Below, piece by piece: positions 20,173 to 31,231 of a DNA stretch of 64,000 nt. Location: positions 1-64,000 of the forward strand of contig JAAUUJ010000003.1 in assembly GCA_012030715.1 (NCBI GenBank). Reading direction: 5' to 3'. Source of the stretch: Synechococcaceae cyanobacterium SM2_3_1 (GTDB lineage: Bacteria; Cyanobacteriota; Cyanobacteriia; Thermostichales; Thermostichaceae). The position numbers were made by a program, and so were the translations under genes. The notes beneath the pieces are model-generated. The model was not told the origin of the DNA. It saw nothing but the letters and a program-made list of their open reading frames with translations, and searched no databases. Position 1 is the first letter of the stretch. Each line of letters begins with the position of its first letter.

Positions 20173-21415
20173 TCATTGGCCCACCTGGTCCGATCCGCGC
20201 TTTGGGCCGTTTCAATTGGGCGGAGGTGAGCGCCTGACTTCTCCTTTACCTCCCTGGTGGGTATACACCCATTCGCTGGCAAGAACTCCCATCGGCACCC
20301 CTTTTGCTGCAGAGGAACCTGTGACTGCCGCTGGTGTGGCTCTAGAACGGGAACGAGCAGAGCTGCGGGCCATGGGGGAAGCCTGGGAACGCTACTGTAC
20401 CCTGATCAGTACACCCGCTCAGATCCAGCCTCTGTCCCTGGCCGAGAGTCCTGTTCTGCATCGGTTTCCCACCTGCGCTGATCAAGAGATCTGTCCTGAC
20501 TCATTTCGAGCTTGCTGGAGACAGGAGCACTCCCAGGAGCAAGTCACTCATGTACCCGTGCAGGTGCTGAGCAGCGGGGAAACCGTTTGGATCCCTGCCC
20601 AATCCGTGCACTATCAATTTGCTCCCGATCCACCAGAACCTTTCCTGACTCAACCCACCTCCACAGGCATGGCCTTTGCCCAAAACCAGGTGAATGCCAT
20701 TTGGCGAGGGTTCTGTGAGGTGATCGAGCGGGATACTGCCATGCTGAACTGGTGGACTGCTGCTCCGGCTCGCAAGTTGTCCATATCTGGCCATCAGACC
20801 CTGCCCTATCCCCTGTCGCGGCGGCTTTACCATCTTCAGGATCTGGGGATTCAGGTAACGTTAGTGGCGCTGACTTTGGATCTGCCTCTGATGGTGGTGG
20901 TGGCCATCCTGCACCAGGAACACTTTCCCCATTGGTGTGTAGGCTCGGCGTGCACATCTCTCCCAGGGGAGGCTTGTAGTAAAGCGATTGATGAGGCCAT
21001 CTCAGTGTGGGTTTCTCTCGATCGCAGCCAGGTGGATCTCCAACCACCGATCAGCTTCCCCACCAATGCACTGGAAAGAGCCTATTGCTTTGCTCAACAA
21101 CCCACCTGTTCTGCTTTTGAGCACTGGCTGAATTCGCCTGAAGACTCCCTGAGTAAGTGGATCCAGGAGTGGCGGGGTTGGGCTCAACCTCAGACTATTG
21201 AACAGCTCAGGGTTATGGCTGAAGCCTGTCGGGAGCAAGGGCTCACCGTGGTGTGGACTGATCTCACCAGTGCGGATGTCAAGGAAGTGGGTTCTGTGGT
21301 CCGTGTGATCATCCCTGAAGCGCTTCCGCTCTCTCAGGTGGATAACATCCGCTGGCTGGACAGTGATCGCCTTCCCAAGATGTCTCTCAATTCAAATCCC
21401 CATCCCTTTGCCTGA
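20165..21415 (+). CDS. YcaO-domain azoline-forming cyclodehydratase
   Basis: GVALERERAELRAMGEAWERYC, PTSTGMAFAQNQVNAIWRGFCEVIERDTAMLNW, GSACTSLPGEACSKAIDEAISVW, Pro-rich C-terminus NPHPFA; 8-bp overlap with upstream gene. Confidence 0.92.
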   Translation: MFDHWPTWSDPRFGPFQLGGGERLTSPLPPWWVYTHSLARTPIGTPFAAEEPVTAAGVALERERAELRAMGEAWERYCTLISTPAQIQPLSLAESPVLHRFPTCADQEICPDSFRACWRQEHSQEQVTHVPVQVLSSGETVWIPAQSVHYQFAPDPPEPFLTQPTSTGMAFAQNQVNAIWRGFCEVIERDTAMLNWWTAAPARKLSISGHQTLPYPLSRRLYHLQDLGIQVTLVALTLDLPLMVVVAILHQEHFPHWCVGSACTSLPGEACSKAIDEAISVWVSLDRSQVDLQPPISFPTNALERAYCFAQQPTCSAFEHWLNSPEDSLSKWIQEWRGWAQPQTIEQLRVMAEACREQGLTVVWTDLTSADVKEVGSVVRVIIPEALPLSQVDNIRWLDSDRLPKMSLNSNPHPFA

Positions 21416-21418
21416 AGT

Positions 21419-22174
21419 ATGGACATGTCCTTCTCGTACCCTTATGCCTCTGTTGCGGAAGAACTCGCGGAAAATTATCACCTGGCAAGTCGCAATCTGG
21501 CGGTGTACAAGCACCTGCCCCCCAATCCGGGACCGCCCCCATTACCTGATCCCTCTCCCAGTCCACTCCCAGGGACTATCCCTCTGGACGATTGCCCGAA
21601 GGGGACCCTACCTCCTCTGGACACCAGCATTCTCTCTCGCCGCAGCCGCTGGAATTATGCCTCAGAGCCGGTGAGCAAGCAGCATCTTTCGCAATTGCTT
21701 TATCTTGCCAATGGTTTACAGGCTGGACAGGGACGCACCGTGGCCAATGCAGGCAATCTTGGCTCTGTGAGCTTATATCCCCTGATCCTGGCTCCGGACG
21801 GTGAGATCCCTGCAGGGATTTATGCCTATGAACCCGCCCACCACCAATTGATCCCGTTTAAGCTTGGCCACTTCCAGTCCTGGTTTGCCACACAGGTCGC
21901 CTTGCAACCCCAGATTGGAGAAGCCCCCCTGGCCATTGCGCTGGTGAGCAATGTGGAGCGTTTACGACAAAAGTATGGTCATCGCAGCTATCGCCTGGCC
22001 CTCTTGGATGCAGGCCATGTTTCAGCCCATTTGTATCTGGTGGCGGCGGCCCTGGGGTTAAATATCTGCGCCTGTGCCGGATTTATCGATGACGAGATCA
22101 ACCTGGGGTTAGGCCTGGATGGCCTGGATCAAACCTGCATGTTGATATCTATCGTCGGGCAGGATCGAGGGTAA
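21419..22174 (+). CDS. SagB/ThcOx-type FMN dehydrogenase (azoline oxidase)
   Basis: SILSRRSRWNYASEPVSKQHLSQLLYLANGL, GNLGSVSLYPLIL, nitroreductase-like C-terminal half. Confidence 0.85.
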   Translation: MDMSFSYPYASVAEELAENYHLASRNLAVYKHLPPNPGPPPLPDPSPSPLPGTIPLDDCPKGTLPPLDTSILSRRSRWNYASEPVSKQHLSQLLYLANGLQAGQGRTVANAGNLGSVSLYPLILAPDGEIPAGIYAYEPAHHQLIPFKLGHFQSWFATQVALQPQIGEAPLAIALVSNVERLRQKYGHRSYRLALLDAGHVSAHLYLVAAALGLNICACAGFIDDEINLGLGLDGLDQTCMLISIVGQDRG

Positions 22175-22188
22175 ACAGCTATCCGAGA

Positions 22189-22932
22189 TCACGAAAATAG
22201 GGGCCATTGGGGAAACTGGGAGACTCCAGCCATCGTAGCCAGACCAATGGCAATCCATTTGCTCATGGCCGCCAGAACCACCAGGCTCAGCAGAAGCCAC
22301 TTCAAGCGACGGGCCTTGGAGAAGCGAATAAAATCAATTCCATGAGTGACGAAGAGACTGATCCCGAAGAAAAGTAGTGTGCGGCCCAGGGCTGCTGCGA
22401 GGAAGAATGTTCCAAAATCAAAATGAAAGAGACCGGAGGAAAGCGTAAAGAGCTTAAAGGGGATCGGGGTCAGTGCTGCGATCAAAACTCCCCAGAATCC
22501 CCAGTCCGTAAATAGACTCTTGAGCTGATTAAAAAAGTGATGGTCCGGATCATAAGTGTCGATAAGGTGCTGACCAAAAGTATCAAAGGCAAACCAGCCC
22601 AGGCCATATCCCACCACAGCTCCCAAAATTGAGGCTCCAGAACAGATGGCGGCAAAACGGAATAAGCTTTGCCGATGCCCCAGACACAGGGGAACCAGCA
22701 CCAACTTTGGGGGAAAGGGGAGCATAAAAGCTTCCAGAAAAGCAATTCCAAAAAGGATCCAGCCTGCATGAGGAGATCGGCTGATCTGCTTCCCCCACTC
22801 CAGTGCTCGCTTGAAGGCCATAAGGATCCATCCAATTGCTAACTGATGTAACGATATTATAAGCTCAATCTGATCATGTGCAGCTGCTTCGGGAACAATC
22901 TGATTCAACGGAATCAAGAGCAGCTCTGGCAT
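22189..22932 (-). CDS. YqaA/DedA-type membrane protein; true start possibly at a downstream Met (MAFKRALEW)
   Basis: FLEAFMLPFPPKLVLVPLCLG, LGAVVGYGLGW, LIAALTPIPFKLFTLSSGLFHF. Confidence 0.75.
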   Translation of the reverse strand: MPELLLIPLNQIVPEAAAHDQIELIISLHQLAIGWILMAFKRALEWGKQISRSPHAGWILFGIAFLEAFMLPFPPKLVLVPLCLGHRQSLFRFAAICSGASILGAVVGYGLGWFAFDTFGQHLIDTYDPDHHFFNQLKSLFTDWGFWGVLIAALTPIPFKLFTLSSGLFHFDFGTFFLAAALGRTLLFFGISLFVTHGIDFIRFSKARRLKWLLLSLVVLAAMSKWIAIGLATMAGVSQFPQWPLFS

Positions 22933-23872
22933 TTCGGCGCAGACGCCCCACCTTCACCCTCCGCAGCGCAGACGCCCGAAAGCGTTGATCAAATTCCGAG
23001 TCCGACAAGGAAACCAGTTCCCCCAAAGAGGGAGCCTGATTCCATGGATAGGGCTGAAAGTCTTCGATCTGAGTCGGCTTTGCAAAACGGCGGTTCCAGG
23101 GGCAGACATCCTGGCAAATATCACACCCCGCCACCCAGCTCTGCATCTGCTTCCCCACCTGAGGAGGGATTACCTCTGCTTGATTTTCCAGAGTCTGGTA
23201 GGCCAGACAAAGGCGAGCATCCACCACTCCCTCGGCCACAATTGCTTGGGTTGGGCAGGCCTGCAGACAGCGGGTACAGGTGCCGCAGTGGTTGGGGTGA
23301 GGGGGATCGGGGTCCAGATCCAGGGTGGTCAGAACCACGCCCAAAAAGATCCAGGAGCCCCATTCGCGAGTTAGCAACAGACTATTCTTGCCGATCCAGC
23401 CCAGCCCCGCCTGTTGCGCCCAGGGCTTTTCCATGACCGGACCTGTATCCACATACCAGCGGGACCGACTCTCGGGCAATTCTGTGGACAGCCACTGACA
23501 GAAAGCCTTGAGACGACGACCAAGGACCCGATGATAGTCTCGGCCCCAGGCATAGCGGGAGATACGTGCTCGGCTCGGATCTGAACTGTGGGGGTGGGGA
23601 GTGTAGTAGTTCATGGCCACGCAGACCACAGAGCGAACTCCCTGCAGCACCTGATCAGGATCCTGGCGGTGGGGATTGTCCATCCAGTCCATATCGGCCT
23701 GGTATCCGGCTGCCAACCATTCCTGGAGGCTTGCCAGGTGAGGCGGGGACCGGAGTGAGGCGATGCCAACCTGATCAAATCCCAACTGCTGCGCGGCCTG
23801 TTTCAGCGAATTGGATAACGTTTGCGGATCCTGGGAGGAATGCACAAGATCAGGAAGTTGGGGGACAGGCAT
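22874..23872 (-). CDS. queG: Epoxyqueuosine reductase
   Basis: GWIGKNSLLLTREWGSWIFLGVVLTTLDL, CGTCTRCLQACPTQAI, CDICQDVCPWNRR double 4Fe-4S motif. Confidence 0.93.
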   Translation of the reverse strand: MPVPQLPDLVHSSQDPQTLSNSLKQAAQQLGFDQVGIASLRSPPHLASLQEWLAAGYQADMDWMDNPHRQDPDQVLQGVRSVVCVAMNYYTPHPHSSDPSRARISRYAWGRDYHRVLGRRLKAFCQWLSTELPESRSRWYVDTGPVMEKPWAQQAGLGWIGKNSLLLTREWGSWIFLGVVLTTLDLDPDPPHPNHCGTCTRCLQACPTQAIVAEGVVDARLCLAYQTLENQAEVIPPQVGKQMQSWVAGCDICQDVCPWNRRFAKPTQIEDFQPYPWNQAPSLGELVSLSDSEFDQRFRASALRRVKVGRLRRNARAALDSVESDCSRSSCT

Positions 23873-24014
23873 GGGAACCTTGGGGACTCTTGAGTACGTC
23901 CATTTGCAGTATAGTTGGCTGGATCAAGCCTGCAGGCAGCTACGCCTTCTTCTAGAATATGGATTCAAGTTGAAGTGCCTGTCCTCGACTGGGTGCTGCC
24001 CTCAACCCTTAGGA

Positions 24015-24581
24015 ATGAATGCATTGAGGAGTTTTGTCATGTGGCTCAAGAAGCGTACTTGTGGTGGTTGTGATCCCCAAAGTCGCCGGTTGTCCTGGAT
24101 CCTGAGTTTAATTGCGGTCACTGCTGCCAGTCCTGTGATGGCTCAATCGGGGTTAATCTTGACCGGAAGTGATGAGGTGCCTGTACTCAATTACAAACTT
24201 GACTTTGATGGGGTGGAAAGGCGATTGGATCGCTGGCGACTGAACATTCCAGCCCAGGATGTTGCCGTTGCCGAAGTGCAGATGTCTTGCGAGTCCCGGT
24301 TTGATGGCAATGTGGACCTCGATGATATCCGACTGGAAGTTGAGGGACAACCAGTTCCTCTCTATGACACCTTCTGGAATGAGGAGTTTAAATCCTTAGA
24401 GGTTCAGATTGAAGCTCCGGTGGCGGCTGGACAGGAAATGCGCCTGATTCTCTCCAATGTTCGTAATCCTACGGCTGGGTTTTATCGATGTGATGGGCGC
24501 CTACTGGGAACGGAAGCCAACCCCCTTTACCGCTACATCGGCAACTGGATCGTGACCATCAACTCTCGCAGGGATGAATGA
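24015..24581 (+). CDS. DUF2808-like secreted cyanobacterial protein
   Basis: Signal peptide ...SLIAVTAASPVMAQS; conserved-looking LSNVRNPTAGFYRCDGRLLG...YRYIGNWIVTI. Confidence 0.75.
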   Translation: MNALRSFVMWLKKRTCGGCDPQSRRLSWILSLIAVTAASPVMAQSGLILTGSDEVPVLNYKLDFDGVERRLDRWRLNIPAQDVAVAEVQMSCESRFDGNVDLDDIRLEVEGQPVPLYDTFWNEEFKSLEVQIEAPVAAGQEMRLILSNVRNPTAGFYRCDGRLLGTEANPLYRYIGNWIVTINSRRDE

Positions 24582-25438
24582 ATATCCTTCTTTCCGGGTG
24601 TTTCCCTTTTTTCCTGGTCAGCGTGATCCCCAACTGGTGGCAGGCCCTGATCCTGGGAATGGTTCAGGGTCTCACCGAGTTCCTGCCGATTAGCAGTACA
24701 GCTCATCTCCGCCTGGCTCCAGCCCTGCTGGGGTGGGAAGATGCGGGAGCTTCCTTCTCTGCAGTGATTCAATTGGGCAGTTTGGTTGCCGTGTTTCTCT
24801 ATTTTGCAGAGGATTTACGCACCCTTATCTTGGAATCCTGGAAAGCGTTACGAGAGCGGGAGTATGACTCAGAGCCCTTTAAGATCCTGGTAGGAATTAT
24901 GGTGGGCACCTTACCGATTGTGATTGAGGGTATTGCCATCAAGTTGATCTGGGGCTCTCCTCCCCGACAATTGACCGTGATTGCCCTGGCATCGATCGGT
25001 CTGGCACTCCTCCTGGCCTGGGCAGAGAAAGTTGGGCGACGGGAACGAGGCTGGATGGATTTATCGATTCGGGATGGCATTTGGGTGGGAATTGCCCAGG
25101 GGTTCGCCTTAATTCCTGGGGTCTCCAGATCGGGTGCCACGATTACAGCCGGTCTATTTCTCAATCTTTCGCGCGAGACGGCGGCCCGCTTTGCTTTTTT
25201 GCTGGGGATTCCAGCGCTGATGTTGGCGGGTGTGGTGGAATTTGTTTCGGACTTTGAACTTGCTGGTCTCTGGCCACAATTACTTGGTACTCTGTCGGCC
25301 TTTATTTTTTCGTATCTGTCGATTGATTGGCTACTGAAGTTTTTGCAGCGGAGCAGTACTGCGGTTTTCATTGCCTATCGAGTCGCTCTCGGGGTCGCGA
25401 TTTTTCTGGGACTGGCAACCGGGATCCTGCGTCTCTGA
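24578..25438 (+). CDS. uppP: Undecaprenyl-diphosphate phosphatase
   Basis: MVQGLTEFLPISSTAHLRL, VIQLGSLVAVF, IPGVSRSGATITAGL. Confidence 0.96.
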   Translation: MNILLSGCFPFFLVSVIPNWWQALILGMVQGLTEFLPISSTAHLRLAPALLGWEDAGASFSAVIQLGSLVAVFLYFAEDLRTLILESWKALREREYDSEPFKILVGIMVGTLPIVIEGIAIKLIWGSPPRQLTVIALASIGLALLLAWAEKVGRRERGWMDLSIRDGIWVGIAQGFALIPGVSRSGATITAGLFLNLSRETAARFAFLLGIPALMLAGVVEFVSDFELAGLWPQLLGTLSAFIFSYLSIDWLLKFLQRSSTAVFIAYRVALGVAIFLGLATGILRL

Positions 25439-25453
25439 CCACGAACAAAGATG

Positions 25454-26560
25454 TCAGGCTGCACTGGAAGATTGATTGGCCATTTCTGCCAGCAGTTCCC
25501 GTTGATATAAACCAATGCAGGATTGGATCAGATCCTCTAAATCCCCTTGCAGAATTGGTTCCAGGCTAAAGTTCTGGTTGAGGCGGTGATCCGTGACGCG
25601 GTTGTCTTTGTAGTTATAGGTGCGGATCTTTTCGGAGCGGGCCCCCGTACCCACCTGCATTTTGCGGTTGGAGCTAATGGCCTGCAGCTGCTCCTGGAGC
25701 TTGATCTCGTAAAGCTTGGCCCGCAGGATCTGCATCGCCCGTTGTCGGTTCTGGAGCTGAGAGCGTTCTTCGGTGCAAAAAATGCGAATCCCGGTCGGCT
25801 TGTGGATCAAATCCACAGCGGTTTCCACCTTGTTAACATTCTGACCACCAGCCCCACCGGATCGCGCTGTTTTGAGCTCAATGTCTTTGGGATCAATGAC
25901 CACATCCACCTCATCCACCTCTGGCATCACGGCCACCGTTGAAGTAGAGGTATGCACCCGACCCTGGGCCTCGGTCACCGGCACTCGCTGCACACGATGC
26001 ACCCCGGCTTCAAATTTCAGCTTGCTGTAAACCCCGTCTCCTTTGATCTCCAGGATTGCTTCCTTAAAGCCCCCCATATCAGCCTCAGAAGCACTGACCA
26101 GCTTCACCGACCAGCTCTGACCTTCTGAATAGCGGGTATAGAGACGCACCAGATCTCCAGCCCAGAGGGCGGCCTCTTCCCCTCCTGCCCCTGCCCGGAT
26201 CTCCAGCATGATGTTTTTGTCATCGTTGGGATCTCGAGGCAAAAGCAGCAGAGTGAGCTTGACTTCCAGTTGCACCTGACGTGATTTCAACTCGGCCAGT
26301 TCCATCTCCGCCATTTCCGCCATGGCCAGGTCAGACCCTGACTGCCGCAGTAACTCCTCCGTTTCCTTTAAATCTTTCTGGACCGACTGCCACTCGTGAT
26401 AAGTCTGCACCGTGGTTTCCAGGGAGGAGCGCGCTTTGGCCACTCGCTGCAGTTCTTCAGGATCCGTTGCGATATCCGGATCCGCCAAACGGATGGTCAG
26501 CTCTTCAAAAGTAGATTCGACGTCCTGCAATCGACTGAGAAGATGTACGGGTGTTGCCAT
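25454..26560 (-). CDS. prfA: Peptide chain release factor 1
   Basis: [39 protein letters not shown] (GGQ). Confidence 0.96.
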   Translation of the reverse strand: MATPVHLLSRLQDVESTFEELTIRLADPDIATDPEELQRVAKARSSLETTVQTYHEWQSVQKDLKETEELLRQSGSDLAMAEMAEMELAELKSRQVQLEVKLTLLLLPRDPNDDKNIMLEIRAGAGGEEAALWAGDLVRLYTRYSEGQSWSVKLVSASEADMGGFKEAILEIKGDGVYSKLKFEAGVHRVQRVPVTEAQGRVHTSTSTVAVMPEVDEVDVVIDPKDIELKTARSGGAGGQNVNKVETAVDLIHKPTGIRIFCTEERSQLQNRQRAMQILRAKLYEIKLQEQLQAISSNRKMQVGTGARSEKIRTYNYKDNRVTDHRLNQNFSLEPILQGDLEDLIQSCIGLYQRELLAEMANQSSSAA

Positions 26561-26666
26561 GACCTGAATATCCTTGACCCTCCCTGCCCCAGGGCAGGCT
26601 GCCAATACAAGTTATCTAATCCAGGAAATAGGGTTCCTGAGCAAAGACAGATCTGAGGGATGCGGC

Positions 26667-26888
26667 CTAATTGGTTTGCTTTTTGCCCATGCCATATTTG
26701 CGCATGAACTTTTCCACCCGACCCTCAGTATCAATAATCCGCTGGTTGCCAGTGTAGTAGGGGTGGTTACCGGACCAGACATCAACGCGCAGTTCCGGCG
26801 CTGTGGATCCGACTGTCATGACCACTTCGCCATTGCAGATCACCTTGGCTTCGGGATACCACTTGGGATGAATGCTGTCTTTAGGCAT
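26667..26888 (-). CDS. rpmE: 50S ribosomal protein L31
   Basis: MPKDSIHPKWYPEAKVICNGEVV...VDVWSGNHPYYTGNQRIIDTEGRVEKF. Confidence 0.96.
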   Translation of the reverse strand: MPKDSIHPKWYPEAKVICNGEVVMTVGSTAPELRVDVWSGNHPYYTGNQRIIDTEGRVEKFMRKYGMGKKQTN

Positions 26889-26942
26889 GATCGTTAACCT
26901 CCAAAAGAAAAAACAGGTACTGTGACCACGCTGAGATCAAGT

Positions 26943-27353
26943 CTAGCGTTTTGAGTATTGGGGTGCCTTGCGAGCTTTGCGCAGACCGTACTTTTTCCGC
27001 TCCTTGGAACGGGGATCTCGAGTCAGGTAACCCTCTGATTTCAAGGGTGAACGGTTGTTGGGATCCATTTCACACAGAGCACGGGCCACTCCCATGCGGA
27101 TCGCTTCGGCCTGACCTCGAACTCCACCGCCATGGGCGCGAACCAGAACGTCATAAGATCCCTCCAGGCCCAGGGTTTCCAATGGGGCCTTCACATCCGC
27201 CACAAGCCGCTCTTGAAAGAGCAGATATTGATCACCTGGCCGATTATTTATCTGGATCATGCCTGTGCCCGGAACCAGCCGAACCCGAGCCACTGCAGTT
27301 TTGCGGCGACCTGTCCCAAAGTAAAGGGCTTTACCTGACTTAGCCTGCGTCAT
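26943..27353 (-). CDS. rpsI: 30S ribosomal protein S9
   Basis: [14 protein letters not shown]...[25 protein letters not shown]. Confidence 0.97.
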   Translation of the reverse strand: MTQAKSGKALYFGTGRRKTAVARVRLVPGTGMIQINNRPGDQYLLFQERLVADVKAPLETLGLEGSYDVLVRAHGGGVRGQAEAIRMGVARALCEMDPNNRSPLKSEGYLTRDPRSKERKKYGLRKARKAPQYSKR

Positions 27354-27805
27354 GACCGTACTCCTGGAATGGTATTGAGGGGATAAGGCTGAGGCTGTTG
27401 AGCTTGATGAGGATGATCGGCACCCACATAGACCTTCAGCTTGGTGTATTGCTGCCGTCCAAGACTGGTGTGGGGCAACATGCCCTTGATGGCCAGCTCC
27501 ACGATCCGCTCAGGCAGGCGGCGCTGCAACTGCTGGAAGGTTTCGGTTTTCATGCCACCGGGCCGCCCGGAATGGCGACGGTAGATTTTCTGAAACCGTT
27601 TTTTGCCAGTGACCTTGATCTTTTCAGCGTTGATCACAATCACATAGTCACCTGTATCTAAAAATGGGGTGAAATCTGGACGATGCTTACCCCGCAGCAG
27701 ATCGGCAACCACTGTGGCCAGACGACCCAGACGCTGATCTGCGGCATCCACCAGATACCAGGTGCGCTCACGACCTTCTAAAGTTGGCAACATTGTTTTA
27801 TTCAT
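27350..27805 (-). CDS. rplM: 50S ribosomal protein L13
   Basis: [48 protein letters not shown]. Confidence 0.97.
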   Translation of the reverse strand: MNKTMLPTLEGRERTWYLVDAADQRLGRLATVVADLLRGKHRPDFTPFLDTGDYVIVINAEKIKVTGKKRFQKIYRRHSGRPGGMKTETFQQLQRRLPERIVELAIKGMLPHTSLGRQQYTKLKVYVGADHPHQAQQPQPYPLNTIPGVRS

Positions 27806-28677
27806 GGCAGTGGCTTCATAAGGGAGACGACAACATCACAGGGGGACAGGGGTTGAGAGGACCAGGGCACAGACAGGGACTGATCCTCAAAAGGGGAGGG
27901 ATGGCGTTGGCTGGTGACCAGGAAGGGATCACTGGCATACCCAATGCCAGTCAGGCAGAGTCCTTGGGGAGGAGCACTATACCGGCTGGGAACTCGTGAC
28001 CAATCGTTGGTTTGCCAGACACAGCCAAACTCTTCGGGTGAAAGGGTGCCTCGACCCACAAAGCTGAGGGCCCCCACCAGTAACCGCATCATGCGATAGA
28101 GAAACCCGCTGGCCTGGACATCAATGGCGATCACATTGCCCTGCCGCCGACAGACCACTTCCTGGACGGTTACCCAGGAATGAGGACGCTTGGATCCCGC
28201 TCTGCGGAATGCTTCCAGATTGTGATTACCAATGATTGATTCTAACGCACGGGCCATGGCGACTGCATCCAGAGGCTGGGGATAGTGCCAGGAGAAGCTC
28301 TGCCAGAAGACATCGGCATCCTCCTGGTTAAGAATGAGGTAGCGATAACGACGCCAGAGGGCAGAAAAGCGGGCATGCCAGTCCTGCGGGACCTCTGCTG
28401 CCGTGAGCACTGCAACATCATTCCCCTGAATACAGTTATTGATCACACGTGGCCAGCGCTGAGGTTGAATTGGAGATGAAGTTTCAAAATGGACCACCTG
28501 CCCACTGGCATGCACTCCTGTATCCGTCCGACCTGCAGCTTCGGTCCGCACAGAATGCAAGGCCCGCAACTCGATCGCCTCCTCCAGAACCGCCTGCACG
28601 CTGCGGTGTCGCGGCTGGCGTTGCCAACCCCAAAAATGAGTTCCCAGGTACTGGATCTTGAGGGCAATGCGTGGCAA
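27802..28677 (-). CDS. truA: tRNA pseudouridine(38-40) synthase
   Basis: [48 protein letters not shown]. Confidence 0.95.
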   Translation of the reverse strand: MPRIALKIQYLGTHFWGWQRQPRHRSVQAVLEEAIELRALHSVRTEAAGRTDTGVHASGQVVHFETSSPIQPQRWPRVINNCIQGNDVAVLTAAEVPQDWHARFSALWRRYRYLILNQEDADVFWQSFSWHYPQPLDAVAMARALESIIGNHNLEAFRRAGSKRPHSWVTVQEVVCRRQGNVIAIDVQASGFLYRMMRLLVGALSFVGRGTLSPEEFGCVWQTNDWSRVPSRYSAPPQGLCLTGIGYASDPFLVTSQRHPSPFEDQSLSVPWSSQPLSPCDVVVSLMKPLP

Positions 28678-28685
28678 GACTCACC

Positions 28686-29033
28686 TCAGATCAGCTCGAT
28701 CACAGCCATTTCTGCCCATGCCGCGGCGACGCACGGTGCGCAGGATGCGAGTGTAGCCTCCAGGTCGCTCACCATAACGCTGGGGGGCTTGCTCAAACAG
28801 GGCCTTGACCAGTTGATCATCATAGACATACCCCAGGGCCTGACGACGGGCTGACAGGGAGCCGTTTTTGCCAAACTGATCATTTTCTCGGTGGTGGACC
28901 GCACTGCTTTGGCTCTAGCTTTGGTGGTGGTGATCCGCCCTTCCCGCAGCAGGGCAGTGGTCAGGGCGCGTAGTAACGCTTTCCTCTGATCTGCAGGTTT
29001 ATTGAGATGGGGGATCCGACGACGGTGACGCAT
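28686..29033 (-). CDS. rplQ: 50S ribosomal protein L17; two compensating frame breaks (~28870 and ~28725)
   Basis: [46 protein letters not shown]...; middle frame reads [49 protein letters not shown]; end AEMAVIELI. Confidence 0.92.
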   Translation of the reverse strand: MRHRRRIPHLNKPADQRKALLRALTTALLREGRITTTKARAKAVRSTTEKMISLAKTAPCQPVVRPWGMSMMINWSRPCLSKPPSVMVSDLEATLASCAPCVAAAWAEMAVIELI

Positions 29034-29062
29034 GGTTCATTCACTCAACGATCGATGTAGGG

Positions 29063-30038
29063 TTAAGATTTGGACTTCTCACGGGGTAAAGTCAGCCCCA
29101 GGCGAGATTTCAAGGCTTCCACGACTTCTTCGGCGGATTTCTGGCCAAAGTTTTTGATTTCCAGAAGATCTTCCTCGGTATAGACCAGAAGATCTGCCAC
29201 AGTATTGATCTGGGCCCGCTTCAAGCAGTTGTAGGCGCGAACAGACAGCTGTAACTCTTCAATGGGGATCTGGTTTTTCTGGTTGTCTTCGGTCTGTTGA
29301 GGAGCCACGGGTTGATCGAAGCTGACATCCTGGAGAGGGATAAACAGCTCCACCAGAATTCGAGCCGCCTGACTGAGAGCCTCCTGAGGGGTGAGACTGC
29401 CGTTGGATCCAGAGCTTCCAGGGTAAGCGATCCTTATCCAGTGATTCTCCTACCCGCGCGGTATCGACCAGATAGTTGACCTTGCGCACAGGCATGAAAA
29501 TAGAGTCAATCTGGAGAAAGTCAATGGCCATCGTCTGGTGATCGTTGTAATCTACCGCCCGATATCCCCGCCCACGGTTAATCGTAAACTCCATTTCCAG
29601 GGTGGCCCCGTCAGCCAGGGTCGCAATATGTTGGTGCGGATTGATGATCTCCACCTCACTGGGCAATTGCAGCTTCTCTGCTGTCACCATCCCCGGTCCT
29701 TGGGCAAAGAGCCGCCCCATCTGGGCATCAGCTGCACGGGAAAGTAAAACCAGCTCCTTCATGTTGAGCAGGATTTCCATGACGTCTTCCCGCACTCCAG
29801 GCACGGTAGAAAACTCATGATTGACTCCAGCAATTCGCACTGCAGTTACGGCCGTTCCCTCCAGGTTGGAGAGCAGGACTCTTCTCAGGGCATTGCCCAC
29901 CGTTGTCCCCTGACCCCGCTCTAGCGGTTCCAGGACAAACTTACCGTAATGGACACCTGTCTCATCCTGATGAGAATCTACACATTCAGTCTGGTACGCC
30001 ACTGTCACGAGCACGCCTCCCTCTTCTGATCTGCTCAC
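29063..30038 (-). CDS. rpoA: RNA polymerase subunit alpha; frame broken near 29415-29430
   Basis: YGKFVLEPLERGQGTTVGNALRRVLLSNLEGTAVTAVRI; C-terminal domain IEELQLSVRAYNCLKRAQINTVADLL in another frame. Confidence 0.96.
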
Positions 30039-30083
30039 CGTTGTGCAACTGATCCATGGCTCAGGATCGAATAAGCCTGGTAT

Positions 30084-30470
30084 TTAGACCCGCCGCCGTT
30101 TGGGGGGGCGACAGCCGTTGTGGGGAATAGGGGTAATATCGCGAATCAAGGTAATCTCCAGACCCGCCGCCTGCAGAGCCCGAATTGCAGTTTCCCGTCC
30201 AGCTCCTGGCCCACTGACCATCACCTCGATCTGGCGCATCCCATTTTCCATGGCCTGGCGTGCCGCTCCTTCCGCAGCAGTTTGCGCTGCATAGGGAGTT
30301 CCTTTTTTGGCACCCTTAAATCCACTGGATCCGGCTGATGCCCAAGAGATCACGTCTCCATTGGGATCAGTAATGGTCACAATGGTGTTGTTGAAAGTCG
30401 ATTGAATGTATGCAATTCCGCTAGGTACATTGCGCTTAACCTTACGCCCCCGCCGCTGCTGTCGAGCCAT
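30084..30470 (-). CDS. rpsK: 30S ribosomal protein S11
   Basis: [36 protein letters not shown]...[12 protein letters not shown]. Confidence 0.97.
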   Translation of the reverse strand: MARQQRRGRKVKRNVPSGIAYIQSTFNNTIVTITDPNGDVISWASAGSSGFKGAKKGTPYAAQTAAEGAARQAMENGMRQIEVMVSGPGAGRETAIRALQAAGLEITLIRDITPIPHNGCRPPKRRRV

Positions 30471-30527
30471 GAAACCCTGATCCCTCCCTGAATAGCCTGA
30501 TGGAATGTAAGCAAATACGCTGGGCTG

Positions 30528-30911
30528 TTACTTCTTAGCAGGTGCTTTCTTCTTCCCAGCCACTGTTTTTCGTCCTCCCTTGCGGGTACGAGCATTCGTT
30601 CGGGTTCGTTGCCCCCGCATGGGCAAGCCCATCCGATGCCGTCGGCCCCGGTAACAGCCAATGTCCACCAGACGTTTGATGTTCATGGCTTCCTGACGCC
30701 GCAGATCCCCCTCGACCTGGTAATCGGCTTCCACGACGCCGCGGAGACTGGCAACCTGAGCGTCAGTGAGATCTCGGGCGCGGATATCTGGATTGATCCC
30801 AGTTTTGGTTAAAATCTCGCGAGAACGGCTAAGCCCGATGCCGTAGATGTAGGTCAAAGCAATTTCAACACGTTTATCTCGGGGAATATCGATCCCAGCA
30901 ATTCGTGCCAT
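30528..30911 (-). CDS. rpsM: 30S ribosomal protein S13
   Basis: [30 protein letters not shown]...[18 protein letters not shown]. Confidence 0.97.
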   Translation of the reverse strand: MARIAGIDIPRDKRVEIALTYIYGIGLSRSREILTKTGINPDIRARDLTDAQVASLRGVVEADYQVEGDLRRQEAMNIKRLVDIGCYRGRRHRMGLPMRGQRTRTNARTRKGGRKTVAGKKKAPAKK

Positions 30912-31020
30912 GACTGTCCTGGTCCTTGATGTTCGTTCGCTAAATAATGGTGGAAGAAGTCCGAGAGGAAAGGTGCACCAGCTCTGTCTCTCAGGTAGAG
31001 TGATGCTAGAGGCAATCCAG

Positions 31021-31137
31021 CTAACCCTGTCGTTGCTTATGCTTGGGGTTGGAAGCGCAGATCACCATCACGCGACCATGGCGACGAATCACCCGGCATT
31101 TCTCGCACATAGGGCGAACAGACGGACGCACCTTCAT
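31021..31137 (-). CDS. rpmJ: 50S ribosomal protein L36
   Basis: Reverse strand reads [38 protein letters not shown]; below ORF-track cut-off. Confidence 0.97.
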   Translation of the reverse strand: MKVRPSVRPMCEKCRVIRRHGRVMVICASNPKHKQRQG

Positions 31138-31231
31138 GAGTAAACCCAAAAAATAATCAGCAAATATCAATTGTATGTTGAGAAAGGTCCTTTGTAAAGG
31201 AGATCAATGCCTTTCTTCCCGGGCGACCAAT

